From an uncultured Candidatus Poseidoniales archaeon (GTDB lineage Archaea > Thermoplasmatota > Poseidoniia > Poseidoniales > Thalassarchaeaceae): a stretch of 46,070 nt of DNA. Each line of letters starts with the position of its first letter. Positions within the stretch are counted from its first letter, which is position 1. The DNA lies in NCBI GenBank assembly GCA_902601345.1, contig CACKMK010000008.1, positions 1 through 46,070 on the forward strand. The letters run 5' to 3'. The notes below the pieces were generated by a model that was given only the letters and a program-made list of their open reading frames with translations, did not search any database and was not told the DNA's origin. Position numbers and translations under genes: made by a program. Below, piece by piece: positions 15,375 to 24,213 of the stretch.

Positions 15375-16349
15375 CTATTCCAATCTATGAACTCCGTATA
15401 CCCAATGGCTCCTATACTCCGATTTGCTCCCCTTGCCTTGCTCTGCAATCTCTGCTAATGCTACCTTCAGCGCCCCCCTGATCGCCTCATCCCTTTCTTC
15501 ACCAAGAAGTAATGGAGCAGCTACCTCCGATAGTCTAGGGACCAGTGCAAATCTCTCCGCGTCATCATTTGAGAAACCTACTACTTCATCATGAGTCTCA
15601 GAAGAGAATCCAACCGCGCTCAGAGCATCAAGTATCACATCAATTGAGTATGGTCCCGGAAAAATCCTATCCAGTCTTCCCTCATGTTGCAATACTTCTT
15701 CACTACTCATTTCTGAGAGCCTTCTAGCTCTGTTTTCATCATTCCTTAAAATCTCCCTTACAGCTCTGTATGGGTCATGCAGGAGGGCAGAGTGAGCGGG
15801 TCTAAATTCGCTTTCTAAGTCCCCGCTATCCCAGATGAAAACTCCATTTTCTTTGAGACTACCAGCAAACTGAGACGCCAAATCCCGAATCGCCCTCTCG
15901 GGAATTAGGTGCATGGTTGAAGAGGAAATAATCACGTCCGCCTTCCTTCCTCCGAGCATGTTTTCCAGCCTTCTGAAGGATAATTTGCTGGAATCATCCT
16001 TCTTGATTGATAACTCGAAGTGCACGTTCTGTCTGCCTTTGAGTAAGTCTCTCGCCTTGGAAAACCAAGATACAAGCGGGTCGATAAGAACCAAATTAAT
16101 TTCCATGCCCCTATTTTCGACCTCTTTTAGTAATTCTATTGCGGATCCGCCAGTTCCACTCCCATAGTCCACCACTAGGGAACCATCCTTGATGTGTGGA
16201 ATGGCTAGTTTGACCAACCTATCTGCAGATTCTCTATGCCAATTAGCAGGCCTTTCGATATCTCCATTAATGTAGAGGGCCCTATGGTAAGCCTCTCCGT
16301 CGGCAATTTCGTTTTCGCTAATCCTGTCTGGCTCCCACCCAGTTGCCAC
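15375..16349 (-). CDS. Class I SAM-dependent methyltransferase
   Basis: VVDYGSGTGGSAIELL is motif I of the Rossmann-like methyltransferase fold, followed by the acidic strand end LVLIDP and by DVIISSSTMHLIPE, which resembles motif IV. The C-terminal half is not recognisable beyond the fold. GTG 16349 is preferred because GAGGGGGG lies five bases before it; a TTG at 16376 is further upstream. The substrate is unknown. It converges with metK, only five bases apart, so the link with SAM supply is positional rather than an operon. Confidence 0.75.
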   Translation of the reverse strand: MATGWEPDRISENEIADGEAYHRALYINGDIERPANWHRESADRLVKLAIPHIKDGSLVVDYGSGTGGSAIELLKEVENRGMEINLVLIDPLVSWFSKARDLLKGRQNVHFELSIKKDDSSKLSFRRLENMLGGRKADVIISSSTMHLIPERAIRDLASQFAGSLKENGVFIWDSGDLESEFRPAHSALLHDPYRAVREILRNDENRARRLSEMSSEEVLQHEGRLDRIFPGPYSIDVILDALSAVGFSSETHDEVVGFSNDDAERFALVPRLSEVAAPLLLGEERDEAIRGALKVALAEIAEQGKGSKSEYRSHWVYGVHRLE

Positions 16350-16461
16350 AAAGCCCCCCTCACAAGAGGGGCCCAATTATCTATTCGTAACGATTAGAAA
16401 AAGAAATCGTGCAGCGATAAGACTCATTTCTGAGTGCCCCTTAGCAGGCATTAGTGAGAGT

Positions 16462-17505
16462 ATGAAGACCAACATCGAGGCAATAGCAATCAAGAACCTG
16501 CAAGATATTCTCAGAGGGAGGGGCTATACTGCTGAAACTCTCTTCTCTAAGTTCGACACAGATGGAAATGGGGTTCTCTCAAAGATGGAGTTCGAGGCTG
16601 CCTTGCGTTCAATAACAGGGCAAGTTGCACCTCAAGCGATTTTGAATGCCGTATTCGGGGCTCTCGATAGGGACTCTTCCGGCTCTCTGGAGTTGGCAGA
16701 ACTGCTTTCTATCGTAGATTCGGGCGTCACTCATAGTTTCTCCTCGGGGCAATCCATAGTTGTCGAAGATCACCCCCAGAATCGTTTCAATGGCACATAC
16801 TCGCAACAGGAGGGTACTATGAATGGAAAACCGTTCTTCAAGAACCAATCAGGATGTTTGCTCTACGCTTTCTCATCTGGCTCTAGTGCCTCATCATGGA
16901 ATCTCGATGATCGAGATCAGAATGGTAGTAACGACTGGTACAGGGGGGGCTGGACCAGAGCACCGCCTGACGGATCATTACCCCTAGGTGTCAGAAGATG
17001 GGTGGGGGTCGGGAAATTGTCCCTCTCTCCGACCGATCAAGGTGCAAATGTTGATGCAGGCTCTGTTGCGAATGAAGGGTCCGATACAATCGGTGCCGAA
17101 TTCCCGGAAAATGATCAACAATTGGCCGATTTGCTATCTGAGTTCGACTCTGCATTGAACTATTTCGAAGGCAAAGTGACGAGCGGGGAGTTGTCTGCAG
17201 ACCAAGCCATGGAGATGGCAAACACGGCCTTCGAGAGGAAGAGCTCAGAACTGCCTCCAGTATTACGCTTCTCTGCTCAGAAGGTTTGGGAAAAGAAGGC
17301 ATCAGCATTGGAAAACTTCCTAACATCCAACGCCCCAAGTCCTTCTTCGATAGCGGCCGGAGCAGCAGCCATAGGGACTGTAGGAGCAATCGCCACTAGT
17401 GCTGCTCAAAATGTCCCTGCTCCTCAAGTATCTCCACTCCCGCCAGCCGCACCAGAGCCGGAGCCGCCAGCCGCACCAGAGCCGGAGCCGCCAGCCTCAC
17501 CATAG
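16462..17505 (+). CDS. EF-hand protein ending at an in-frame TAG (upstream part of a split gene)
   Basis: Two EF-hand loops are clear: DTDGNGVLSKME and DRDSSGSLELAE, each with the 12-residue calcium-ligand spacing. A middle domain (about 105-190) has the sequence NGKPFFKNQSGCLLYAF and later NDWYRGGWTRAPP; it resembles a small repeated domain common in protist proteins and is not otherwise identified. A helical stretch and a Pro-Glu repeat follow. The frame stops at TAG 17503-17505 inside the repeat, where other units have GAG, and stays open to 17889. The intact protein would be about 475 residues. No signal peptide is seen, so it is probably a cytoplasmic calcium-responsive protein. Confidence 0.75.
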   Translation: MKTNIEAIAIKNLQDILRGRGYTAETLFSKFDTDGNGVLSKMEFEAALRSITGQVAPQAILNAVFGALDRDSSGSLELAELLSIVDSGVTHSFSSGQSIVVEDHPQNRFNGTYSQQEGTMNGKPFFKNQSGCLLYAFSSGSSASSWNLDDRDQNGSNDWYRGGWTRAPPDGSLPLGVRRWVGVGKLSLSPTDQGANVDAGSVANEGSDTIGAEFPENDQQLADLLSEFDSALNYFEGKVTSGELSADQAMEMANTAFERKSSELPPVLRFSAQKVWEKKASALENFLTSNAPSPSSIAAGAAAIGTVGAIATSAAQNVPAPQVSPLPPAAPEPEPPAAPEPEPPASP

Positions 17506-17536
17506 CCGGAGCCGCCAGCCTCACCAGAGCCGGATC
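17441..17536 (+). repeat. Four 24-base tandem repeats coding a Pro/Glu/Ala linker
   Basis: Four consecutive units of 24 bases begin cgccagcc and encode a PPAAPEPE-type octapeptide. Unit three carries TAG instead of GAG at its fifteenth base. Units three and four share a ctc variant (Ser for Ala), which suggests recent duplication. Confidence 0.85.
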
Positions 17537-17580
17537 TACCATCGAGCAACTACTCCGACCGGTCTGAAATCGAATCTGCT

Positions 17581-17889
17581 ATGTCGGCATTCCAGGATGC
17601 CAGGACGATTTCGGAACGAAATTCCGTCAAGGACTCATTATCGGGAGCATCTAGTTCTGTGCAATTCCGGGTGAACGCCGTGGAGCGTACCTTTGGAATC
17701 GGACTCTCCGACGCTGTACGCGGCGGAAACACGATTATCGCTGAGGTCGATGGGGCCGGAGAGGTGGAAATCAGGATACCTTCCTCTGTAGACGTGAGCC
17801 ACATCAAGTCAGGATACGAGGGCGAACTCTCATGCACTATCGCGGACTGGAATGCAGTCAGGCGCAGACTGATCATGGAGTCGATTTAA
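17581..17889 (+). pseudogene. C-terminal part of the EF-hand gene, downstream of the TAG
   Basis: This segment is in the same frame as the EF-hand gene and continues without interruption from the TAG at 17503. The first in-frame ATG after it is 17581. The 102 residues after that ATG form a compact domain rich in beta strands (GIGLSDAVRGGNTIIAEV, then EVEIRIPSS) that ends in RRRLIMESI. It could be a separate translation product or, more likely, the tail of one interrupted protein. Function is unknown. Its stop overlaps the convergent SDR gene by TTAA. Confidence 0.6.
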
Positions 17890-18728
17890 CCGGCGGCCTC
17901 GAAGGCTTCCCCAATCATCTCCTCTAGGCTTATCGATGGTCTGAATCCGCACCTGTCTTCTAGGAACCAAGCGTCAACTACCCCCCAGACCTCCTCCCTG
18001 TCGCTCTGATTAAGCTCAATCTCGCATCCTGTCCTCTCACTGTACAATCCTGCAAGTTCTGACATCTGGATTGCCTTCCCAGATCCAACGGCGAAACTCT
18101 CCCTAGTTGCTGGTGGTTCCCTCAGGACGGCATCGACTACTCTCACGAGGTCCTGGACGTGGACCATGTCCTTCACTTGGGTCCCATCCCCTGGTACGTT
18201 GATCCATCCCATCTGGCTCTCGAATGCCCATCTGTGGAGTATCCCATTCCCCGGTGGTCCAGATAGCGGTACGCCCTGCACATTAGAAGCCCTGATTACG
18301 CTTACCGGCCTCTCTGCCTCTGCTCTCTCCAGGGCATTCTCCTCGATCCACAACTGTCCCTCTGCTGCCACATCCCTAGGGGCCAAGGTGGAGTCGTACC
18401 CATAGTACTCTTCTCCAGGCTCCCATTGCGGGTGCACTCTCAGGGTCCCGAGTATGATCATGTGGAGTGAGCCGTGCCTATCTACGGCATCGAGTATAGG
18501 GCGGGCCTTCTCCCTCATTATGATGTAAGACTCCCTGTCATCTCTCGCTACGGAGGAATCAACTGGTCTTGAGTTGATGTGAATCAGGGTATTGCACGGA
18601 GTTAGCAGAGCATCTAGAGACGCTGGGTCGTCTAACTTATCATCTGGAATTTCCACCAGAGAGTCTCCTAGCATCTCCATAATGTACGGAGCGACGAAAC
18701 TATCCGCAGACGATAATGCAACCTTCAC
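17886..18728 (-). CDS. NAD-dependent epimerase/dehydratase-like SDR protein
   Basis: The chain begins KVALSSADSFVAPYIMEML, a variant of the extended-SDR nucleotide-binding loop without the usual GxxGxxG. It continues with TLIHINSRP, YYGYDSTLAPRD (the Tyr region), SVIRASNVQGVPLSG and VHVQDLVRVVDAVL, in family order. Extended SDRs change the sugar of nucleotide sugars or related substrates. The start is GTG 18728 with GGAG six bases upstream. At 280 residues it is a little short. The altered glycine loop makes cofactor binding uncertain. The substrate cannot be predicted. Confidence 0.7.
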   Translation of the reverse strand: MKVALSSADSFVAPYIMEMLGDSLVEIPDDKLDDPASLDALLTPCNTLIHINSRPVDSSVARDDRESYIIMREKARPILDAVDRHGSLHMIILGTLRVHPQWEPGEEYYGYDSTLAPRDVAAEGQLWIEENALERAEAERPVSVIRASNVQGVPLSGPPGNGILHRWAFESQMGWINVPGDGTQVKDMVHVQDLVRVVDAVLREPPATRESFAVGSGKAIQMSELAGLYSERTGCEIELNQSDREEVWGVVDAWFLEDRCGFRPSISLEEMIGEAFEAAG

Positions 18729-18835
18729 GTATGCTCCTATCTCCTGACAGGTAATAATACTGTGTGATTGAGGGAGCGGCTTCTAGAGAAACTATTGAAT
18801 TCCTCCTGACATGTAGTGGTGTCACAGGTGAGCCC

Positions 18836-20203
18836 ATGGTAGACCAAATACCCAACCTTGGAAGAGAGTCGGAAATGCTCTCAGAGATTGGATTGTCATC
18901 TATGTCTGATCTATTTTCCAACATCCCAGAGGGAGTCAGGAGGGAAGATTCTCTCCCACTTCCGCCACCACAATCGGAGGAGCAGATACTGGAAGATGCA
19001 CGTCGGCTCCTAGGAGCAAACGTAGATCTTGACTCTCGACCGTCGTTCCTATCGGCTGGCCTCGCAAGGAACTTCGTACCGACCATGGTGCCGATGCTCG
19101 CCACCAGGGGGGAATTCCTAACTTCTTACACTCCCTACCAACCCGAGGTTAGCCAAGGCATGCTGCAAGCTATGTGGGAGTTCCAGACAATGGTGTCGGA
19201 ATTAGTCGGCCTACCCATATCCAATGTGTCAATGTATGATGCCAGTACCGCAGCTGCAGAGGCCATAACATGCGCAGTTCGAGTCAAGTCGAAGAAGGCT
19301 ACAAACCCCAATTCTGTATTCGTCTCAGGACTTGTCCCGCCCCACAGGCTTTCCGTCATTCGTAATTACACCCAGGGAGTGGGAATTGAGCTTCACATTC
19401 TCCCTCACAATGATGATGGCTCACTGGATATGGAAACGGTCTCTTCGGCAGCTGGATCATCCGCGGTGTACGTGGAACAACCGAACTCATTGGGAATCTT
19501 GGACGAGGGACTAATAGGCCTAAAAGAGATAATCGGCGACTCAACAGCACTGATCGTCGGGGTCGATGCAGTTTCACTGGGACTGGTACAACCTCCTGGC
19601 CACTGGGGAGCCGACATCGTTGTCGGAGAAGGGCAGCCGTTCGGAATAGGGCCAACTGGCGGGGGACCGATTTACGGGATATTCGCCTGCACAAAGGAAT
19701 TCCTGAGGCTAATGCCCGGTCGGGTAGTGGGCCAAAGCATCGATACTGAGGGCAAGACGGCATACACGCTGACCCTGTCCACAAGGGAGCAGCACATCCG
19801 CAGACACAGGGCTACATCTAACATCTGTTCCAATGAAACACTGATAGCGTTGATGGGTGCAATGCATATGTCGTTATTGGGCCCAGAGGGACTCGAGAAA
19901 CTTGCAACCAGAATATCCTCGTCCACCTATGCGGTAATGGAAGCAGTGACCAACATACCAGGCGTGGAATTGGTTAATCCCGGGGGGGCCTTCTTCAGGG
20001 AATTCGCAATCAGACTACCGGGCCCCGCAAAGGACGCACTCTCCAGCATGGACGAAGCAGGGGTTCTCGGGGGATTCGATTTGGGAAACTGGTGGGAAGA
20101 CATGTCAGATTGCCTTCTGATTGGGTGTGACGAGGGAATCACTGAGCCAGACATCTCTAGTCTAGTCGATGCGCTGAAGGCTTGGTCTGGAGGGATTAAA
20201 TGA
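18836..20203 (+). CDS. gcvPA: Glycine dehydrogenase (decarboxylating) subunit 1
   Basis: This is the N-terminal half of the P protein, which decarboxylates glycine with PLP and passes the aminomethyl group to lipoyl-GcvH. Archaea and many Gram-positives split it in two. ATG 18836 gives an N-terminus with the expected IGLSSMSDLFSNIPEGVR. Other marks are FLSAGLARNFVP, YTPYQPEVSQG, and MYDASTAAAEA. Length (455 aa) fits. It overlaps gcvPB by ATGA and so is translationally coupled to it. An in-frame start at 18764 would add 24 residues not seen in the family. Confidence 0.93.
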   Translation: MVDQIPNLGRESEMLSEIGLSSMSDLFSNIPEGVRREDSLPLPPPQSEEQILEDARRLLGANVDLDSRPSFLSAGLARNFVPTMVPMLATRGEFLTSYTPYQPEVSQGMLQAMWEFQTMVSELVGLPISNVSMYDASTAAAEAITCAVRVKSKKATNPNSVFVSGLVPPHRLSVIRNYTQGVGIELHILPHNDDGSLDMETVSSAAGSSAVYVEQPNSLGILDEGLIGLKEIIGDSTALIVGVDAVSLGLVQPPGHWGADIVVGEGQPFGIGPTGGGPIYGIFACTKEFLRLMPGRVVGQSIDTEGKTAYTLTLSTREQHIRRHRATSNICSNETLIALMGAMHMSLLGPEGLEKLATRISSSTYAVMEAVTNIPGVELVNPGGAFFREFAIRLPGPAKDALSSMDEAGVLGGFDLGNWWEDMSDCLLIGCDEGITEPDISSLVDALKAWSGGIK

Positions 20204-21708
20204 GCACTGTCTTCGATTTCAAGGGGGCATCTGGTTCCGGTTGGTCGCAACCAGACTCAAGCTTCCAAAACCCAGATGCCATACCAGAGAGCCTCAGAAG
20301 GAAAAGCCTCCCGGGATGGCCGAGAGCCAGCGAACCGGAACTGGTAAGGCACTACACGCTGCTCTCCCAGAAGACCTTCGGGATAGATACCGGTTTCTAC
20401 CCGCTTGGGTCTTGCACAATGAAGCACAACCCAAGAGTCAACGAGAGAATTGTCCAACTACCTGGGATAGATAGAATTCACCCTCTCCAGGACTCGTCGC
20501 AGGTTCAAGGCCTGCTAGCAATCTACTATGAGATGCAGGAGATGCTTGCAATCTGCTCCGGAATGGATGCAGTCACGCTTCAACCGGTCGCAGGAGCGCA
20601 AGGAGAGTTCACTGCAATCAGGTGCATCCAGGAGTATCACAGATCTAGAGGGGATGACCACAGGGACAAGGTGATCGTGCCCGACTCTGCACATGGTACC
20701 AACCCGGCATCAGCCTCGATGTGCGGTTATCAGATCATTGAGATTCCCAGCGCATCTGACGGGAGGTTGGACATCGATGCCCTTAGGGCGGCAGTCGGCG
20801 ATGACACGGCAGCAATGATGATCACAAACCCATCAACCATGGGTCTGTTCGAGACGAACATAGCCGAGGCATCACGGATCGTCCATGAAGCAGGTGGGCA
20901 GATGTACTACGATGGTGCGAACTTCAATGCAATAATCGGAAAGACAGACCCCGGTAGGATGGGATTCGATGCGGTCCACTACAATCTCCACAAGACCTTC
21001 AGCCAACCCCACGGCGGAGGGGGCCCTGGAAGCGGACCAATCGGGGTGAAGGAACATCTTTCGGAGTTCCTTCCCACGCCAATCGCATCCCGTAGGGAAT
21101 CTCAGGAAGGGGAACCAAACGGCGTTGGAGATGGATTCTACTACTTCTGGCAGGATGTAGGGGACAAGAGCATAGGAAAGGTGCAGCAGTGGAACGGAAA
21201 TGCAGGAGCAGTTGTCAGAGCATGGGCATTCTACAGGAGGTACGGACGCGATCTCGAGAGGATGAGCGAGCACGCCGTCCTTAACTCCAATTACCTTAGA
21301 CACAAGATCATGAATCCCGAACCAGATGTCGCTGCCAAGATCAATTGCATGCCTAGCGAGGGCTCAGAGGCCGATCTGGTCATGCACGAATTCACCCTTT
21401 CCATGAGCCCTGTCAAGGAAGTAAACGGAGTGACTGGAAAGGACGTTGCAAAGCGCCTTCTCGATTATGGCTACATGTCTCCCACCCTCTACTTCCCTCA
21501 GATAGTTCCTGAGTGCCTGATGATAGAACCAACAGAGACGGAATCAAAGGAAGTACTGGACAAATTCGCAGCCGACTTCCACGCAGTACTGTCAGAAGAT
21601 CCAGAAATTCTGACCACAGCGCCCCATACGACCCCTGTCAAGAGAGTGGATGAGGTATGGGCCGCCAGGAACCTCATACTCAGGCATCCGGGAAATGACG
21701 AGGACTAG
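20200..21708 (+). CDS. gcvPB: Glycine dehydrogenase (decarboxylating) subunit 2
   Basis: This is the C-terminal half of the P protein and contains the PLP lysine. The lysine is in NLHKTFSQPHGGGGPGSGP, the classic GcvPB active site. FYPLGSCTMKHNPR and PDSAHGTNPASASMCG are also complete. The ATG sits on the gcvPA stop (ATGA), with GGAGGG a few bases upstream, so expression should be equal to its partner. At 502 residues it is of normal length. Its end overlaps the start of a membrane-protein gene, which indicates a longer operon towards purE and guaAB. Confidence 0.95.
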   Translation: MSTVFDFKGASGSGWSQPDSSFQNPDAIPESLRRKSLPGWPRASEPELVRHYTLLSQKTFGIDTGFYPLGSCTMKHNPRVNERIVQLPGIDRIHPLQDSSQVQGLLAIYYEMQEMLAICSGMDAVTLQPVAGAQGEFTAIRCIQEYHRSRGDDHRDKVIVPDSAHGTNPASASMCGYQIIEIPSASDGRLDIDALRAAVGDDTAAMMITNPSTMGLFETNIAEASRIVHEAGGQMYYDGANFNAIIGKTDPGRMGFDAVHYNLHKTFSQPHGGGGPGSGPIGVKEHLSEFLPTPIASRRESQEGEPNGVGDGFYYFWQDVGDKSIGKVQQWNGNAGAVVRAWAFYRRYGRDLERMSEHAVLNSNYLRHKIMNPEPDVAAKINCMPSEGSEADLVMHEFTLSMSPVKEVNGVTGKDVAKRLLDYGYMSPTLYFPQIVPECLMIEPTETESKEVLDKFAADFHAVLSEDPEILTTAPHTTPVKRVDEVWAARNLILRHPGNDED

Positions 21709-22588
21709 CGAATTATACGGCATATCCCCTCCCAGTGCCATGGAGGCGAGCCTTGACCGCGATTGGCTCCTTGGGGAACCCGGGTGGTGGGGGGTAGTGG
21801 ACGGGCCGGTCCCCGATTTCATGCCGGGGGAGATATCCCCTCCAATGGGATGGGTTAGCACAACCCCCAGTGTAGGAAATTTCGGCTGGTGCAGACAACG
21901 GCTACGACCTCTGGCATGGCCCCTATTGCGTCCTCTGGCATGGGCGCCGCTTTTCCTACTGCTTTCGGCCCTCCCATTGGCCATCCCGGGACAAACCCCC
22001 GATGATCAAGTCGTCTCAGCATCCTTCTTCCTGTTGGCATGGATGTTGGTGATACTGCCCCTCCTGTTCTCGAGGAACTCGCAGCCGATGTCTGGGAGGT
22101 CCGTTCTCTCTCTGCCTGTGGACTGGACATCATTGACCATCGCCTCCGCCCTGTTTGCGCTCCACATCGTTATCGATCCAAGGTTGGGCTGGCTTTCCTA
22201 TGGTCTCTTCTGGCTAGCATACTTTCGGACAATCCAACTGGTGCAGACCTCGATGATGGCCCCTCCATCCCGCTTTCTACTTCCAATAAGCCCCGAAGAC
22301 TGGGAGGGGGGACTCGATCATCCATGGATAGTGTCATCAGAAAGATGGTCCAGGAACAGAATAGCAAGCGCTAGGTTCCAACATGGCGATCTCGTTCTTG
22401 GAGGTTCCTCCAGATCCGGACAAGATTTCCTCTCACTAGCATTCGTTCACAAGTCAGGATTTGTTCTCGATCCATTCCACGAGCGACTGTCCAAGGAACC
22501 CGGGCTCGTCGATCTGCTTTCCAAACCCCTGCCGGTAGTTGGAAGGGAGTGGCCAGCAAGATTCCTACAATTCTCCGAGGAGGAGTAG
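21695..22588 (+). CDS. Hypothetical membrane protein
   Basis: I do not recognise this protein. The N-terminal 75 residues are polar and rich in Pro, Gly and Trp. About four hydrophobic segments follow between roughly residues 80 and 190 ([19 protein letters not shown], then [16 protein letters not shown], then two near [14 protein letters not shown] and YGLFWLAYF). The C-terminal 110 residues are soluble. ATG 21695 overlaps the gcvPB stop by 14 bases, so it is probably in the same operon. No catalytic motif is seen. Other ATG starts (21740 and 21650 region) are possible. Confidence 0.6.
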   Translation: MTRTSELYGISPPSAMEASLDRDWLLGEPGWWGVVDGPVPDFMPGEISPPMGWVSTTPSVGNFGWCRQRLRPLAWPLLRPLAWAPLFLLLSALPLAIPGQTPDDQVVSASFFLLAWMLVILPLLFSRNSQPMSGRSVLSLPVDWTSLTIASALFALHIVIDPRLGWLSYGLFWLAYFRTIQLVQTSMMAPPSRFLLPISPEDWEGGLDHPWIVSSERWSRNRIASARFQHGDLVLGGSSRSGQDFLSLAFVHKSGFVLDPFHERLSKEPGLVDLLSKPLPVVGREWPARFLQFSEEE

Positions 22589-22635
22589 GGGCGAATGAAC
22601 GGCAGGCATTTGAACCGTCCACGGGCCGGCGTGGC

Positions 22636-23109
22636 ATGGACATATGCGTTATACTTGGTTCCAAGTCAGATTTGCCAATTGCCGACAAGTGCAGAGGGAT
22701 ACTAGAGAAGTTCGAGGTCTCCTTCGAAATCAGGGTCGCTTCTGCACATAGGGCACCCAAATACCTAGAGGGAATAGTGGACAATGCCGAGTCAGAGGGA
22801 TGCAAGGTTTTCATCGGCATGGCAGGAGTTGCCGCCGCTCTGCCCGGCGTAATAGCATCAATGACCAGCAGACCCGTGATAGGCGTCCCCTGCGGGGGGA
22901 AGGTGCCATTGGACTCCCTTCTATCCATAGTGCAGATGCCCCCTGGGATGCCCGTAGCAACAGTAGGCGTAGATCGCGGGGACAACGCGGGAGCCCTCGC
23001 AATCCAGATTCTGGCTTGCTCCGACTCGAAGCTGGCAGAGGCTTACGACAAATTCCGAACCGAGATGACCGAGAAGGTGATTTCCGATGACAATTCCATC
23101 CAGGGGTGA
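22636..23109 (+). CDS. purE: N5-carboxyaminoimidazole ribonucleotide mutase / AIR carboxylase
   Basis: PurE moves or adds the carboxyl group in step six of purine synthesis. The N-terminal [16 protein letters not shown] matches the family GSxSD loop that holds the substrate phosphate, and SAHRAPKYL is the catalytic histidine motif. [14 protein letters not shown] and [11 protein letters not shown] are also typical. ATG 22636 is used because upstream in-frame residues from 22549 do not belong to the family. The length (157 aa) is normal. It lies six bases before guaAB, and purC is elsewhere in the window (39306). Confidence 0.93.
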   Translation: MDICVILGSKSDLPIADKCRGILEKFEVSFEIRVASAHRAPKYLEGIVDNAESEGCKVFIGMAGVAAALPGVIASMTSRPVIGVPCGGKVPLDSLLSIVQMPPGMPVATVGVDRGDNAGALAIQILACSDSKLAEAYDKFRTEMTEKVISDDNSIQG

Positions 23110-23115
23110 AACCAG

Positions 23116-24060
23116 ATGCAGACACAGATGCTGGTCGATGAGGCCATCGGGGAGCTGAAATCCCGTATAGACGACACTGCTATCATTGCCTGCTCCGGTG
23201 GGATAGACAGCACAGTGGCTGCCGTGCTCGCCCACAAGGCGGTAGGCAGCCTCCTCCACTGCGTCTACGTCGATACCGGCCTGATGAGGAAGGGCGAAAC
23301 GTCAGAGGTGTCCGAGATGTTCTCCGAAATGGGCATAAAACTCCAGGTCGTAGACGCTTCAGACAGATTCTTCGAGAGCCTCTCCGGAGTAATTGATCCC
23401 GAGGAGAAGCGCAAGATAATCGGAGAGCAGTTCATCAGGGTGTTCGAGGAGGAGAAGGGAATCTGCGCCGCTAAGTTCCTAGTTCAGGGAACCATCGCCC
23501 CCGACTGGATTGAGTCAGGCGGAGGAGATAGGGACGTAATCAAGTCGCACCACAACGTAGGGGGGCTACCCGAGGACGTCGACATGACAATCGTAGAGCC
23601 ACTCAGGGAGTTCTACAAGGACGAGGTCAGGGAGATCGCGAGGTCCCTCGGCATTAAATCCAGCGAGAGGCAACCATTCCCCGGCCCGGGTCTAGCCGTC
23701 AGAGTTCTCGGGGAAGTCACCCCAGAACGTGTAGACTCATGCAGGGAAGCGTGCCACATAGTGGAGAGTCGCATCAGAGAGTCAGCGGACAGGGGGGAGT
23801 GCGATTTGCCATGGCAGTACTTCGCGACATTGCTGCCGGTCAGGAGCGTGGGAGTCCATGGGGACGTAAGGGTCCACGGGGAGACCGTCGTCGTCAGGGC
23901 AGTGGCAAGCCTAGATGGGATGAGCGCCCGCTACTCCCCTCTCCCGCACGAGCTTCTAGCCGAAATTAGCACTGAAATTACAAATTCACTTAAGGGCCAG
24001 GTGAACCGTGTGGTTTACGATATCACACACAAACCACCGGGCACGATAGAGTGGGAGTAA
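23116..24060 (+). CDS. guaAB: GMP synthase ATP-pyrophosphatase subunit B
   Basis: This subunit adenylylates XMP and accepts ammonia from a separate glutaminase subunit, the archaeal arrangement of GMP synthetase. IIACSGGIDSTVAAV is the PP-loop, followed by DTGLMRKGE, KFLVQGTIAPDWIESGG and the dimerisation domain with PFPGPGLAVRVLGE and the C-terminal DITHKPPGTIEWE. There is no class I glutamine amidotransferase domain, and no glutaminase gene lies nearby in the window. The length is 314 aa. It follows purE by six bases and is probably in the same operon. Confidence 0.94.
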   Translation: MQTQMLVDEAIGELKSRIDDTAIIACSGGIDSTVAAVLAHKAVGSLLHCVYVDTGLMRKGETSEVSEMFSEMGIKLQVVDASDRFFESLSGVIDPEEKRKIIGEQFIRVFEEEKGICAAKFLVQGTIAPDWIESGGGDRDVIKSHHNVGGLPEDVDMTIVEPLREFYKDEVREIARSLGIKSSERQPFPGPGLAVRVLGEVTPERVDSCREACHIVESRIRESADRGECDLPWQYFATLLPVRSVGVHGDVRVHGETVVVRAVASLDGMSARYSPLPHELLAEISTEITNSLKGQVNRVVYDITHKPPGTIEWE

Positions 24061-24100
24061 TCCGATTCTTTGATGAATGAGGGGCCCTGCCCCGAGTTAG

Positions 24101-24176
24101 GCCGACATAGCTTAGTTGGTGGAGCGGTGGACTGTTAATCCACAGGTCGCAGGTTCGAGTCCTGCTGTCGGCGCCA
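24101..24176 (+). tRNA. tRNA-Asn (GTT)
   Basis: The cloverleaf folds completely: acceptor GCCGACA with TGTCGGC, anticodon stem GTGGA with TCCAC around loop CTGTTAA, and T stem GCAGG with CCTGC. The anticodon GTT is at 24134-24136. The discriminator is G and CCA is encoded at 24174-24176. There is no intron. It lies between guaAB and glyA on the same strand. Confidence 0.95.
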
Positions 24177-24213
24177 TCTATCATTCCCAACACTCATTTG
24201 CCCCCTCCCTTCC

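Noticed and set aside
17441..17536. Tandem 24-base repeats as a CRISPR array
   Set aside because: There are no spacers. The repeats are contiguous, in frame and code a Pro/Glu linker.
19356..19784. A 142-codon minus-strand ORF inside gcvPA
   Set aside because: It lies wholly within a conserved enzyme gene and shows no recognisable domain.
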